A DNA stretch of 64,000 nucleotides from Sulfurimonas sp. (GTDB lineage: Bacteria; Campylobacterota; Campylobacteria; Campylobacterales; Sulfurimonadaceae), in contig NZ_JADGFC010000002.1 of assembly GCF_016744025.1 (NCBI RefSeq), positions 26,468 to 90,467 on the forward strand, in the 5' to 3' direction. Position numbers and translations under genes: made by a program. The notes beneath the pieces were generated by a model. That model had not been told where the DNA came from. It searched no databases and saw only the letters and a list, made by a program, of their open reading frames with translations. Shown in pieces: positions 1 to 9,310 of this stretch. The stretch's first letter is position 1, and the number at the start of each line of letters is the position of its first letter.

Positions 1-1576
1 CAGTGATTTGTGAAAGGTTAAGGTCGAAAAACTTTTTAGTATCTTCAACTTTAGCAAAACCTTCAAGCTCTCCATTGTCACCTGTTTGACCACCACTTAA
101 AGCATAAAAAGGAGTTATATCTAAAAGAACCCATCCTTTTGAACCAGCTTGTAAGGTTTGCACACTCTTGAAGTTATCATCAAGAAGAGCTTGTACTTCC
201 CCTGAATGTTGAGTAAACTCATAACCAACAAAAGTGTTCTCGCCAAACTTCTCTAAAAGCTCTTTAAAATCACCATGAGTCTCAGAATCACCACTACCTT
301 TCCAAGCAGCTTTAGCGCGAGTACGTTGCTCTAACATTAGCTCCTCAAATTTTGCAGAGTCAAGATTAAGGTTTTTACCTTTTAACATATCTTCTGTCAG
401 GTCAAGTGGGAAACCAAAAGTATCATAAAGTTTAAATGCAACCTCACCTGAAAAAGTCTCTTTTGTGTTTAAAAGTTCTTCTTCAAATAGAGCGATTCCA
501 GACTCAATAGTCTTGAAAAATCTTGCTTCTTCAAGTTGTATTTGTTCTGTAACAGCTTTTGCTTTTACTATTAGATAATCATATTCTCCACCCATAAGTT
601 CTACAACAGTATTTACAAGTTTGTACATGAAAGCTTCTCTAAAACCAAGAAGGTAACCATGTCTTACAGCACGACGAAGAATACGACGAAGCACATAACC
701 ACGTCCTTCATTTGAGAAGTTAATACCCTGAGCTAAAAGGAAAAGTGCAGTTCTAATATGATCAGCAATTACACGATAAGATGCCCCAGTTGCATATGAA
801 TACTCTTTGCCAATTAGTTTTTCAACATCCCTAATGATAGGCATAAATAGAGATGAATCATAGTTACTAAGAACTCCCTCTTTTATAGCTACAACACGTT
901 CAAGTCCCATACCTGTGTCGATTGAAGGTTTTGGAAGTGGCGTCATTGTTCCATCAGCATTTCTTTCATACTGCATAAATACAAGGTTCCAAATTTCTAA
1001 AAATCTGTCACCCTCACCACCAAGATAATCTTCTTCGCCAGAAAAATTCTCAGCACCTTGATCATAAAAGATTTCACTACATGGTCCACATGGTCCAGTA
1101 TCACCCATTGACCAAAAGTTATCAGCATCACCAAGACGAAGAATTCTCTCTAGTGGAACATGTTTTTGCCACAGAAGTTCAGCTTCATCATCACTCTCAT
1201 GAATAGTAATCCAAAGTTTATCTTTAGGTAGTTCTAGAACCTCTGTTAAAAACTCCCATGCGTAGTCAAGTACTTCTTCTTTAAAGTAGTCACCAAAGCT
1301 AAAGTTTCCTAACATCTCAAAAAATGTATGGTGTCTTGCTGTATGTCCAACATTTTCTAAATCGTTATGCTTTCCACCGGCTCTTAAACATGTTTGACAT
1401 GAAGTAGCTCTTGGGTTAGTAGGTCTAGGAATTTCACCTGTAAAAATTGACTTAAAAGGCACCATTCCAGCATTGTTGAAAAGAAGTGAAGCATCTTCTG
1501 GCACTAGTGGCGCTGACGCAATTCTGTTATGGTTTTTTGACTCAAAAAATTTTAAGTACTCTTCTCTAATATCCAT
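1..1576 (-). CDS. alaS: Alanine--tRNA ligase, N-terminal part (runs off the window)
   Basis: The reverse strand reads an open frame from 1576 to the window edge, about 525 residues, beginning [13 protein letters not shown]. It contains class II synthetase signatures of the AlaRS family: [10 protein letters not shown], the [24 protein letters not shown] stretch, [21 protein letters not shown] and [13 protein letters not shown]. AlaRS charges tRNA-Ala in the cytosol. The C-terminal editing and C-Ala domains would lie outside the window, which is why the ORF track lacks it. Two adjacent ATG codons exist; the second (1576) is preferred because an AAGAGA ribosome site lies 6 nt upstream of it. Confidence 0.96.
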   Translation of the reverse strand, partial: MDIREEYLKFFESKNHNRIASAPLVPEDASLLFNNAGMVPFKSIFTGEIPRPTNPRATSCQTCLRAGGKHNDLENVGHTARHHTFFEMLGNFSFGDYFKEEVLDYAWEFLTEVLELPKDKLWITIHESDDEAELLWQKHVPLERILRLGDADNFWSMGDTGPCGPCSEIFYDQGAENFSGEEDYLGGEGDRFLEIWNLVFMQYERNADGTMTPLPKPSIDTGMGLERVVAIKEGVLSNYDSSLFMPIIRDVEKLIGKEYSYATGASYRVIADHIRTALFLLAQGINFSNEGRGYVLRRILRRAVRHGYLLGFREAFMYKLVNTVVELMGGEYDYLIVKAKAVTEQIQLEEARFFKTIESGIALFEEELLNTKETFSGEVAFKLYDTFGFPLDLTEDMLKGKNLNLDSAKFEELMLEQRTRAKAAWKGSGDSETHGDFKELLEKFGENTFVGYEFTQHSGEVQALLDDNFKSVQTLQAGSKGWVLLDITPFYALSGGQTGDNGELEGFAKVEDTKKFFDLNLSQIT

Positions 1577-1632
1577 CATTATTCTCTTTTATAAAATTGC
1601 TCGATTATATCTAAAAATGGGGATAAAAAGAG

Positions 1633-2073
1633 TTAAAAGTAAGTGTTTTCGTCCTCTATTTTGGTGTTTTTGTAATTTTTTTTGAATATTTCAGCCGCAA
1701 TTCCATTTGAGTAATGGAGAATGTCTCTTTGCTCATTTAATATTGGAGTAGTTCCAAACCCACAGCTCGGACTTTTTGACTTTAAAATTATCTTGTTCGC
1801 ATCTGGATTATCTTTTATAAATGAGTTAATTTCATCTTCTAAAAGCTGTGTTACATCTTCTTTAGTAACATCGGTTATTATCCTGTTATCTGCATCAATA
1901 TTTATAACACTAATTCTCTGTCTCGGTGTTCCAAAGATTGGAGCTTCAGGACAAAAAGGAATTATTTCATACTCTTTAAGGGCATCTATAATTTCTGTAC
2001 TTTTTTTTGTTTTACCGTCATAACGGCATAAATTACCAAGTAAACAAGACGAAACAATCACTTTTTTTTTCAT
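1633..2073 (-). CDS. DUF523 family protein (TudS-like, probable Fe-S enzyme)
   Basis: About 146 residues matching the DUF523 family: SSCLLGNLCRYDG near the N-terminus, PFCPEAPIFGTPR in the middle and KSPSCGFG near residue 104. Some family members (TudS) are 2-thiouracil desulfurases that hold a [4Fe-4S] cluster on three cysteines; cysteines at about 10, 16, 41 and 104 here could serve that role. The track starts at a TTG, but an ATG at 2073 overlaps the stop of the upstream aldehyde dehydrogenase gene as TAATG, so translational coupling from that ATG is more likely. The substrate in this organism is unknown. Confidence 0.8.
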   Translation of the reverse strand: MKKKVIVSSCLLGNLCRYDGKTKKSTEIIDALKEYEIIPFCPEAPIFGTPRQRISVINIDADNRIITDVTKEDVTQLLEDEINSFIKDNPDANKIILKSKSPSCGFGTTPILNEQRDILHYSNGIAAEIFKKNYKNTKIEDENTYF

Positions 2074-3488
2074 TAACAAATAATGACACTTTTTATTTCT
2101 GTCATCTCTTCTATAGCAAACTTAGGACCTTCACGCCCTACTCCGCTTAATTTCAATCCGCCATATGGCTGAATATCAAAACGAATGGTAGGTATGTCAT
2201 TTATAATAATTCCACCTGCATCTAACTCTGAAATAGCGCGTTTTGTTATACTTAAATCATTTGTAAAAACAGAAAACTGAAGACCATAAGGAGAGTTGTT
2301 CATACGAGGAATTGCATCATCAAAATTATCTACTTTTACAAGGGAGACTATAGGAGCAAAAACCTCTTCACAAACTATCGCCATATCATCACGCACATCA
2401 GCCATTACACAAGGGTAAAACATTCTTCCCTCACGTTTTAACTCAAGCATAGATGTCGCACCTTCTTTAACTGCACTCTTTACCCAATTCATAGCACGAA
2501 TAGCAGACTCATCATCTATAAGTGGACCTAAAAAAGTATCATCATCATAAGGAGAACCAACTACTAATTTTTTAGTTTCTTCTGCCATCTTAGATGCAAA
2601 CTCATCATATATATCAGCATTGACATAGATGCGTTGAAGAGAGATGCAAACCTGACCTGAGTTTACAAAAGCACCAAATGCACAACGAGTTGCCGCAAGA
2701 TCCAAATCTGCACTTGAATCTATGTATGTTGCAGCATTTCCACCAAGCTCTAGGGATACTTTTTTTATTCCTGCACTTTTAGTAATAATATTTCCAACAG
2801 GGACAGAACCAGTAAAACTTATGACTCTTGGAATGTCGCTGGTAATTAGAGCACTTCCAACCTCAGCATCACCATATACAACACTAAGAGCATCTTTTAT
2901 CGCATACTCACTATCAATAAATAGTTTTGCAAATTTATAAGCAGTTAGAGGTGCTTCAGGAGTTGGTTTTAAAACTACAGCATTACCTGCAACAAGGGCA
3001 GGAGCGAGTTTATGTGCTACAAGGTTTAGTGGAAAATTAAAAGGTGTTATAGCTACAACAACACCAGCTGGCTCTCTTGTAAAAAATGCCATTGTTTTTT
3101 TTCCACTAGCCATGGCATCTGTATTGATCGTTTCACCATGCATAGTACGCATAGTCTCACATGATAAAGTAACAGTTTCTATGCATCTATCAACTTCTAT
3201 GCGAGAAAAAGATATAGGTTTACCTACCTCATCAGTTATAGTTTGAGCTATATCTTCTCTATTTTCTTTTAGCTTAGAACATACATCCAAAAGCCAATCA
3301 CATCTTTGAGATAGAGTGCTCTTTTTAGCTTCTTTTGCCGATAAGTGTGCAATATCTAAAGCCTTCTTTGCATCTTCTTCACTACAGATAGGAGCACGAG
3401 AAACTACATCTCCCCTGTAAGGACTTATTCTCTCACTGAAGTTTTCACCTGTTTGCTCTGTTGAGCCAAAAAATATTTTTGCATCCAT
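2073..3488 (-). CDS. NAD(P)-dependent aldehyde dehydrogenase
   Basis: A 471-residue aldehyde dehydrogenase superfamily protein, usual length. ITPFNFPLNLVAHKLAPAL and VLKPTPEAPL form the cofactor-binding region, SFTGSVPVG the glycine turn, SLELGGNAATY carries the catalytic-base glutamate, and NSGQVCIS carries the catalytic cysteine. EEVFAPIV is the late conserved motif. It oxidises an aldehyde to an acid; substrate specificity cannot be read from sequence (succinate-semialdehyde, lactaldehyde and glyceraldehyde-3-phosphate types are possible). The track begins at TTG (3500), but GGAG lies 6 nt before the ATG at 3488, which gives MDAKIFFG. It is coupled to the DUF523 gene downstream. Confidence 0.9.
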   Translation of the reverse strand: MDAKIFFGSTEQTGENFSERISPYRGDVVSRAPICSEEDAKKALDIAHLSAKEAKKSTLSQRCDWLLDVCSKLKENREDIAQTITDEVGKPISFSRIEVDRCIETVTLSCETMRTMHGETINTDAMASGKKTMAFFTREPAGVVVAITPFNFPLNLVAHKLAPALVAGNAVVLKPTPEAPLTAYKFAKLFIDSEYAIKDALSVVYGDAEVGSALITSDIPRVISFTGSVPVGNIITKSAGIKKVSLELGGNAATYIDSSADLDLAATRCAFGAFVNSGQVCISLQRIYVNADIYDEFASKMAEETKKLVVGSPYDDDTFLGPLIDDESAIRAMNWVKSAVKEGATSMLELKREGRMFYPCVMADVRDDMAIVCEEVFAPIVSLVKVDNFDDAIPRMNNSPYGLQFSVFTNDLSITKRAISELDAGGIIINDIPTIRFDIQPYGGLKLSGVGREGPKFAIEEMTEIKSVIIC

Positions 3489-3583
3489 GAAAATCTCCAA
3501 TTTATTTTAAAATATTATATCATTTCTTTCACATTTAATCCACACAGAGTTATGTTAATTTTACATACTTAGAGGAGCTTGTT

Positions 3584-4333
3584 ATGAAAAAGATTATTAT
3601 ACTAATACTAATATCACTAAGTCTAAATGCTAACACTATGAAGATGGATTATATAGGTGAGTTGTCTATATTTGGCAAAATAGCTGCTGCAAAAGTTGTA
3701 TATGACAATGATGGTGAAAAGTACAGCATTAAAATCATAGGAAGCGGAGTTGGTATTGTTGGTAAACTTACTAATAACAAGCAGTATATATTGCAAAGCA
3801 TTGGTTTAGTTAAAGATGGGGTGCTTATTCCACAAAAGTATATTAACTCTGAGTATGGCAATGGTTTTGAGAAAATAAAAACTTATACTATCGATTATGC
3901 TAATAATAAAACTATTGTTAATGAGTATAAAAAAGATAGAGTGGAAATATCAGAGTTTGATATTATTCATGTGAGATATAACGTTAGCTACAAGGATATT
4001 ATTACAAAAAAAGAAAAAGTTTTAGATGAAATATACCAAGATGATATGATAAGTGTCTTTTTTAACAAAAAACACAATCTTCTTTCTATGAAAAAAGATG
4101 AGACAAAACAGATGAATGCTCTTGGTAGTAAAGATACTGAACAAGGCATTATAGTTAAGCATATAAGACAAGAAGACGATAAGTCTATCTTTAGCGTAAG
4201 AGTTAAAAAAGACTATCTTAGTGGTGGGTCTAAAGATGCTACATTTATTTTAGATAGTGAAAATATTTTATATGAAACTAGGATTGACGGTATTTTATTT
4301 TTTGGAAATGCAAGTGTTAGAAGAGTAAAGTAA
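3584..4333 (+). CDS. DUF3108 family exported protein
   Basis: A 249-residue protein with an N-terminal signal peptide (MKKIIILILISLSLNAN), followed by a beta-rich domain (YIGELSIFGKIAAAKVVY, then KDGVLIPQKY) that resembles DUF3108 periplasmic proteins of unknown function. Start is supported by AGGAG seven nucleotides upstream. It is divergent from the aldehyde dehydrogenase gene and converges on yraN with a gap of one base. No catalytic residues can be assigned; a periplasmic role is inferred from the signal peptide. Confidence 0.7.
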   Translation: MKKIIILILISLSLNANTMKMDYIGELSIFGKIAAAKVVYDNDGEKYSIKIIGSGVGIVGKLTNNKQYILQSIGLVKDGVLIPQKYINSEYGNGFEKIKTYTIDYANNKTIVNEYKKDRVEISEFDIIHVRYNVSYKDIITKKEKVLDEIYQDDMISVFFNKKHNLLSMKKDETKQMNALGSKDTEQGIIVKHIRQEDDKSIFSVRVKKDYLSGGSKDATFILDSENILYETRIDGILFFGNASVRRVK

Positions 4334-4334
4334 A

Positions 4335-4664
4335 TTAGATTGTTATATTATCTACAAGTTCCACATCTTGTGGAGTAACTATAATCGCGTCATACATAAA
4401 ATCTACATCTAAAGAATTCTTTTTCATATAAACATCGCCTGTTCTAAGTAGTCTTGATAATTTTTGAGGTGTTATGTTTTGGATTGCAGACTCATAGTCA
4501 AGTCCACTTTTTACTTCGACGAAGTGAAGAACTTCGTCTTTTGTTGCGATAATGTCTATCTCACCAAAACGTGAGTAGAAGTTTCGCTCTATTATCATAA
4601 AGCCATTTTCATCAAGAAATTTACATGCTTTGTCTTCAGCTAAATTTCCTTTGGCTCTACTCAT
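4335..4664 (-). CDS. YraN/UPF0102 family endonuclease-like protein
   Basis: A 109-residue protein of the UPF0102 family, a restriction-endonuclease-like fold. GNLAEDKACKFLDENGF starts the fold, and GEIDIIATKDEVLHFVEVKS supplies the D...ExK catalytic pattern of PD-(D/E)XK nucleases. The biological role of the family is not settled; it is often placed near ribosome or recombination genes. Its ATG abuts the stop codon of the molybdoenzyme gene, so the two are probably co-translated. Confidence 0.85.
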   Translation of the reverse strand: MSRAKGNLAEDKACKFLDENGFMIIERNFYSRFGEIDIIATKDEVLHFVEVKSGLDYESAIQNITPQKLSRLLRTGDVYMKKNSLDVDFMYDAIIVTPQDVELVDNITI

Positions 4665-6734
4665 CTAAGTGTTTATTACTTCTACTTTAATTGTCTTAAA
4701 TGCAGCAGTCATTATAAGTTCATCATGAGCATCTCCAAAGAGAGCGTTAATTTTACTTTTTGCATGATGGAAAGTTGAGAACAATGTTTTTGGTTGAACC
4801 TTATCTGTTATTTTTATAGTTAGTGGTGTTGTCTCACCAAACTCACTTCTTAATATAACCCGTTCACTCGTGAAATCAGCTGCATCTTCTTCACAAACAA
4901 GAAGTACATCTTCATCATAACGTTTCATTAAAGATTCACATCTTGAAGTTTGCGAAGCATTGTTATATTGAGCAAGAGTTCTACCTGTACTTAAGTGATA
5001 ACCTGTAAGTTTTTTATCAAGTATCTCTTTTATCATTCCACGAAGTTTATATTGATTATATTTAAAATGACCAAGTCCATCTTCAGTACGAAAGTCTAAC
5101 TGGTGAAGAATTGGTGTATCCTCAGTATGTACAGGCCACTGAAGACCACGTTTACGATGTTTCTCAAGTCTATGGTAATCAGCTCCCGAAAAGCGTCTAT
5201 AAGCAACGCGTTGAACTTCACTCCATACATCTTCACTCGTTTTATAGTCGTAATCTCCACCCATTTTATTATCAAGTATCTGTAATACTTCCCAGTCATC
5301 AGGCAAGTCAGATTTAACTAGGGGCTGAGATAGATGCAGACGACGCATAGCATTTACATAAACACCTGTTTTTTCATATGCTGATTTTACACCAACAACA
5401 ATATCCGCACGTTTTGCAATATCAGTCATAAAAAGCTCTTGAACAAAAATCATATCAAGCTTCTCAATTGCACGATCTATTTTATTAAGATTTGGATGAA
5501 TATGAGTTAAATCTTCACCAATATTAAGTACAACTTTAACTCTATCTTCTAACATCTCATCAACAAGTTGAGGAGTCATAAGACCAATCTCTTTTGGTAC
5601 TTGATAATCAGGAGCATAATATGGAAGCATTCCCATATCACATGTTCCTTGAACATTATTTTGACCACGAAGAGGCATAAGACCTGCTCCACTCTTTCCA
5701 ATATTACCAGTCATTAAGCTCAAGTGAACCATTGCCATTACAGCGTAAGAACCATCAATATGTTCAGTTATTCCAAGTCCCCAAAAAATCATAGACTTTT
5801 TAAGTGCATATTCACGAGCAACTTTTCTTATCATTTTAGAAAGATACTCATAACCTTCTATCTCGTTATAGTAGTCTGGGTTAGCAAAGGGATCATTAAT
5901 AATTTTCTCGGCAAATGCATCAAAATCTTTTGTACGATTTTTTAAAAAGTCTTCATCATAAAGCTCTTCTTCTATAATTACATAGGCAAGCATATTTAGA
6001 GTTAATAAGTTTGCTTCATGAGGCATAATAGCCTTGTATTTAGAAAATCTATGAAGTTTAATCTCACGTACATCAAAAACAGCCAAGTTGTCTTTTTTAC
6101 GCGCAACATCAATCATACGATTAGCAATAATTGGATGTGCTTCTGTTGTGTTTGAACCAATAACTATCATAAATTCAGTGTTATAAATATCATTGTAAGT
6201 ATTAGTAGCAGCACCCTCACCAATTGTTACTCTCATACCACTTAGTGATGGGGAGTGACAAACACGAGCACAATTATCTACATGTGGAGAGTTTAGAGTA
6301 TGACGAGTGAATTTTTGAAAAAGGTAAGATGATTCACAAGAAGTTCTTGCTCCACCGATAGAACAAATAGATTTACGACCATAGTTAGCTTGAGTCTCTT
6401 TTAACTTCATTGTACAAGCTGTAGTTGCATTATCAAGGTCTGTTTCATACCAAGTTTCATCTAAATCAACTAAAAAAGAAGAGATAGCTTCCTTGATTGA
6501 TGGATTTTTTTCTAAGAAACTTTTTCTGATTCTAGGAATACGAAGTCTATCTGGAGCATCTACAAAACCAAAACCATACTTACCCTTGATACAGAGCTTG
6601 CCTTGAGAAACTACACCATCTGGATGAGCAAAAATCTTTACAATTTTATTCTCTTTAGTATCTACATTTGCTGCTATATCACAGCCAACTCCACAATATG
6701 TACATACACTATCTATAGTTTCTATATTTGGCAT
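4665..6734 (-). CDS. Formate dehydrogenase-type molybdopterin oxidoreductase, catalytic subunit
   Basis: A 689-residue member of the Mo/W-bisMGD oxidoreductase family. An N-terminal [4Fe-4S] ligand set is visible (C11, C14, C18, C48: CTYCGVGC...GKLCIKG). Near residue 160, NCARVCHSPSLSGM matches the formate dehydrogenase active site in which cysteine replaces the selenocysteine of E. coli FdhF, next to the catalytic histidine. GSNTTEAHP and MPLRGQNNVQG are cofactor-binding motifs; the C-terminal molybdopterin domain is present. It lacks a Tat signal, so it is probably cytosolic. No electron-transfer subunit lies beside it. AAGGA five nucleotides upstream supports the start. Formate oxidation is the likeliest role; another oxidoreductase activity is possible. 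Confidence 0.85.
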   Translation of the reverse strand: MPNIETIDSVCTYCGVGCDIAANVDTKENKIVKIFAHPDGVVSQGKLCIKGKYGFGFVDAPDRLRIPRIRKSFLEKNPSIKEAISSFLVDLDETWYETDLDNATTACTMKLKETQANYGRKSICSIGGARTSCESSYLFQKFTRHTLNSPHVDNCARVCHSPSLSGMRVTIGEGAATNTYNDIYNTEFMIVIGSNTTEAHPIIANRMIDVARKKDNLAVFDVREIKLHRFSKYKAIMPHEANLLTLNMLAYVIIEEELYDEDFLKNRTKDFDAFAEKIINDPFANPDYYNEIEGYEYLSKMIRKVAREYALKKSMIFWGLGITEHIDGSYAVMAMVHLSLMTGNIGKSGAGLMPLRGQNNVQGTCDMGMLPYYAPDYQVPKEIGLMTPQLVDEMLEDRVKVVLNIGEDLTHIHPNLNKIDRAIEKLDMIFVQELFMTDIAKRADIVVGVKSAYEKTGVYVNAMRRLHLSQPLVKSDLPDDWEVLQILDNKMGGDYDYKTSEDVWSEVQRVAYRRFSGADYHRLEKHRKRGLQWPVHTEDTPILHQLDFRTEDGLGHFKYNQYKLRGMIKEILDKKLTGYHLSTGRTLAQYNNASQTSRCESLMKRYDEDVLLVCEEDAADFTSERVILRSEFGETTPLTIKITDKVQPKTLFSTFHHAKSKINALFGDAHDELIMTAAFKTIKVEVINT

Positions 6735-6743
6735 AAAAGTCCT

Positions 6744-8003
6744 TTATACTATTCTAATCATTACTGGAGTTGAGTTTACAAACTCTAACTCTTCAATCTC
6801 TTTTATCATATTTTGAATATCTTTTTCTAGTGCTATATGAGTAGAAATAAGTAAGTTTGCAGAGTTAGTTGAAGATGGACGTTGAAGCATAGTCTCAACT
6901 GAAATATTGTTATCTTCAAATACCTTAGTTATTTTTGCAAGTACTCCTGCACGATCAGATACATTTATACGAAGATAGTATTTTGAGTTAATATCGTCAG
7001 TAGCTTTTAAAGTAAGTTTTCCTTCCATTGGCTTATCAAATCCAAGCATTGGAGTTGATTTTCCACTTCTTGCAATATCAATTATGTTTGCAACAACAGC
7101 ACTTGCAGTTGCATCTCCACCAGCTCCAGGACCATAATAAAGTGTCTCACCAACCTTATCCCCTACAACAGAGATTCCGTTCATAACACCATCTATTTTA
7201 GCAATCATCTCATCTTTTGAAATCAAACAAGCATGAACTCTAAGTTCTACTTCATTTGCATCTTTTTTAGCAATTCCTAAAAGTTTTATAGCGTAACCAA
7301 ACTCTTTTGCAAAAGTAATATCATCTTGGCTAACATTCTCAATACCTTCGATTAAAATATCTTCAGGCTTGGCATCTAAGCCATAAGCGATAGATGCAAG
7401 GATAAGTAGTTTATGAGCAGCATCGTATCCACCAACATCAAAAGTTGGATCAGCTTCTGCATAACCAAGTTCTTGAGCCTCTTTTAAAATAGCATCATAA
7501 GCAACGCCCTCTTCAGTCATCTTAGTCATCATATAGTTACAAGTACCATTCATGATTCCCATGATTGATTCGATATGATTTGCAGACAAACCATCTCTAA
7601 GAGCATTAATGATTGGAATACCACCAGCTACTGAAGCCTCATACTCAAATGCGATAGTTCCAGCAATCTCTTGAAGCTCATAACGGTGATAAGCTAGTAG
7701 TGCCTTGTTAGCTGTAACAACTGCTTTTCCATTTTTAAGTGCGCGTTTAACAACTTCAAATGGCTCATCTACTCCACCCATAAGTTCTACTACAATATCA
7801 ATCTCTTCATCATTTAGAATGTCATCAACATTATCGCTAAGAGAGATATCTAAACCTCTATCTTTGTTAAGATTTTTAACAACACCACTCTTAACTGATA
7901 TATCAACACCAGCACGAGCAGAAATAATCTCTGCATTGTCTTTTAAAATTTGAGCTACACTTGTTCCAACAGTTCCAACACCCATTATTCCTACTTTTAT
8001 CAT
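6744..8003 (-). CDS. hom: Homoserine dehydrogenase
   Basis: About 419 residues. GIMGVGTVGTSVAQIL is the NAD(P)-binding glycine motif, VTANKALLAYH is the family signature with catalytic lysine, and GTCNYMMTKM and YGPGAGGDATASAVV follow. An ACT domain closes the protein (YYLRINVSDRAGVLAKIT), as in threonine-feedback-regulated forms. It reduces aspartate semialdehyde to homoserine for threonine and methionine synthesis. The track extends to a TTG at 8024, but MIKVGIMGVG from the ATG at 8003, directly after the alaC stop, is the family start. It is in an operon with the aminotransferase gene upstream. Confidence 0.95.
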   Translation of the reverse strand: MIKVGIMGVGTVGTSVAQILKDNAEIISARAGVDISVKSGVVKNLNKDRGLDISLSDNVDDILNDEEIDIVVELMGGVDEPFEVVKRALKNGKAVVTANKALLAYHRYELQEIAGTIAFEYEASVAGGIPIINALRDGLSANHIESIMGIMNGTCNYMMTKMTEEGVAYDAILKEAQELGYAEADPTFDVGGYDAAHKLLILASIAYGLDAKPEDILIEGIENVSQDDITFAKEFGYAIKLLGIAKKDANEVELRVHACLISKDEMIAKIDGVMNGISVVGDKVGETLYYGPGAGGDATASAVVANIIDIARSGKSTPMLGFDKPMEGKLTLKATDDINSKYYLRINVSDRAGVLAKITKVFEDNNISVETMLQRPSSTNSANLLISTHIALEKDIQNMIKEIEELEFVNSTPVMIRIV

Positions 8004-8004
8004 A

Positions 8005-9225
8005 CTATTTTTTTTCCTCTTCAAACTGTTTTAAAAAATCTTTTATACTTTTAGCCGCTTGGCGGATTCTATTGTCATTTTCAATAAGTGCTATTCGAAC
8101 ATAGTTCTCACCATAAGCACCAAAACCTATTCCAGGAGCCACTGCTACACCAGCTTCAGTTAATAGTCTTTTTGAAAATTCTAAACTACCAAGATGCTCT
8201 ACACACTCAGGCAATTTAGCCCAAACAAACATACTTGCTTGATTTTTGCGTATTTTCCATCCAGCTCTTTCAAATGCTTCAAGTAAAACATCTTGACGAT
8301 GATCATACTTATCTGTAATATCTTTAACACATTGCTGGTCGCCATTAAGTGCTATAGTAGCTGCAACTTGAATAGGAGTAAACATACCATAGTCTAACCA
8401 TGACTTTATCTTTTGAAGAGCGCCAATAAGTTTTTCATTTCCTACAAAGAAACCAACTCTCCAGCCAGCCATATTATAAGATTTTGAAAGTGTAAAACTC
8501 TCAACCGCAACATCTTTTGCACCTGGAACACTCATAATTGAAGGAGTTACATAACCACCAAAAGTTATATCTCCATATGCAATATCAGAGATGATATAAA
8601 ATCTTTTCTCTTTTGCCATTGCAACTAACTTAACATAGAACTCTTGAGTTACTGTTACAGTCGTCGGATTATGAGGAAAGTTAACTAGTACATATTTTGG
8701 TTTAGGAGAACTCTCTTTAAAAACACGATCTAAATCTTTAAAAAATTTATCTTCATCCAATTTATAGTCTTCATCAAATTCTATGCCAAACTTAACAACA
8801 TTTCCACCTGCTAAGATAAAAGAATATTCATGAATTGGATAAGTCGGATCAGGAACTACAGCAACATCACCCGGGTTAGTAACCGCATAAGTAAGATGTG
8901 CATAACCCTCTTTTGAACCCATAGTTGCAACACACTCTGTCATAGGGTCTAAATCACAGTCATATCTTCTTTTATACCAATCAGAGATTGCCATTAAAAG
9001 TTTAGGTATACCTTTTGAAGTTGAGTAACCATGTGTTTTTGTTTTTTGGGCTGACTCTACAAGTTTTTCTCGTATATGCTCTGGAGTATCACCATCTGGG
9101 TTACCCATTGAGAAGTCAATAACATCAGCACCTGCTCTACGCTCAGCCATCTTCAAGTCATTTACTTCAGCAAAAACATACTTTGGTAATCTCTTCATTT
9201 TGTCAAACTGTATTTCATCAAACAT
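8005..9225 (-). CDS. alaC: AlaC-like class I/II aminotransferase
   Basis: A 406-residue PLP aminotransferase. The N-terminal half (RLPKYVFAEVNDLKMAERR, DFSMGNPDGDTP, THGYSTSKGIP) closely follows E. coli AlaC as recalled. SFTLSKSYNMAGWRVGF holds the PLP lysine, and NFPHNPT is the substrate and cofactor loop. AlaC makes alanine from pyruvate and glutamate; in this phylum such proteins are often called LL-diaminopimelate aminotransferase, so lysine biosynthesis is an alternative. The ATG at 9225, with AGGA seven nucleotides upstream, is chosen over the TTG in the track. Co-transcribed with hom. Confidence 0.88.
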   Translation of the reverse strand: MFDEIQFDKMKRLPKYVFAEVNDLKMAERRAGADVIDFSMGNPDGDTPEHIREKLVESAQKTKTHGYSTSKGIPKLLMAISDWYKRRYDCDLDPMTECVATMGSKEGYAHLTYAVTNPGDVAVVPDPTYPIHEYSFILAGGNVVKFGIEFDEDYKLDEDKFFKDLDRVFKESSPKPKYVLVNFPHNPTTVTVTQEFYVKLVAMAKEKRFYIISDIAYGDITFGGYVTPSIMSVPGAKDVAVESFTLSKSYNMAGWRVGFFVGNEKLIGALQKIKSWLDYGMFTPIQVAATIALNGDQQCVKDITDKYDHRQDVLLEAFERAGWKIRKNQASMFVWAKLPECVEHLGSLEFSKRLLTEAGVAVAPGIGFGAYGENYVRIALIENDNRIRQAAKSIKDFLKQFEEEKK

Positions 9226-9310
9226 CAAATATTCCTAGTAAAATTATTGATGTTATTTTAGCGAAAAATATTTAGAAAGAGCTAAGGAGTCTTATGTTTG
9301 ATGTGTGGGG

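Noticed and set aside
1473-1685. 70-residue plus ORF over the alaS start
   Set aside because: It overlaps alaS and the DUF523 gene end on the other strand and has no motif.
5096-5317. ORFs on both strands inside the formate dehydrogenase gene
   Set aside because: They are out-of-frame shadows of a well-supported gene, with no family resemblance.
6200-6300. Selenocysteine codon in the formate dehydrogenase
   Set aside because: The active-site residue reads as a cysteine codon and the frame has no internal TGA.
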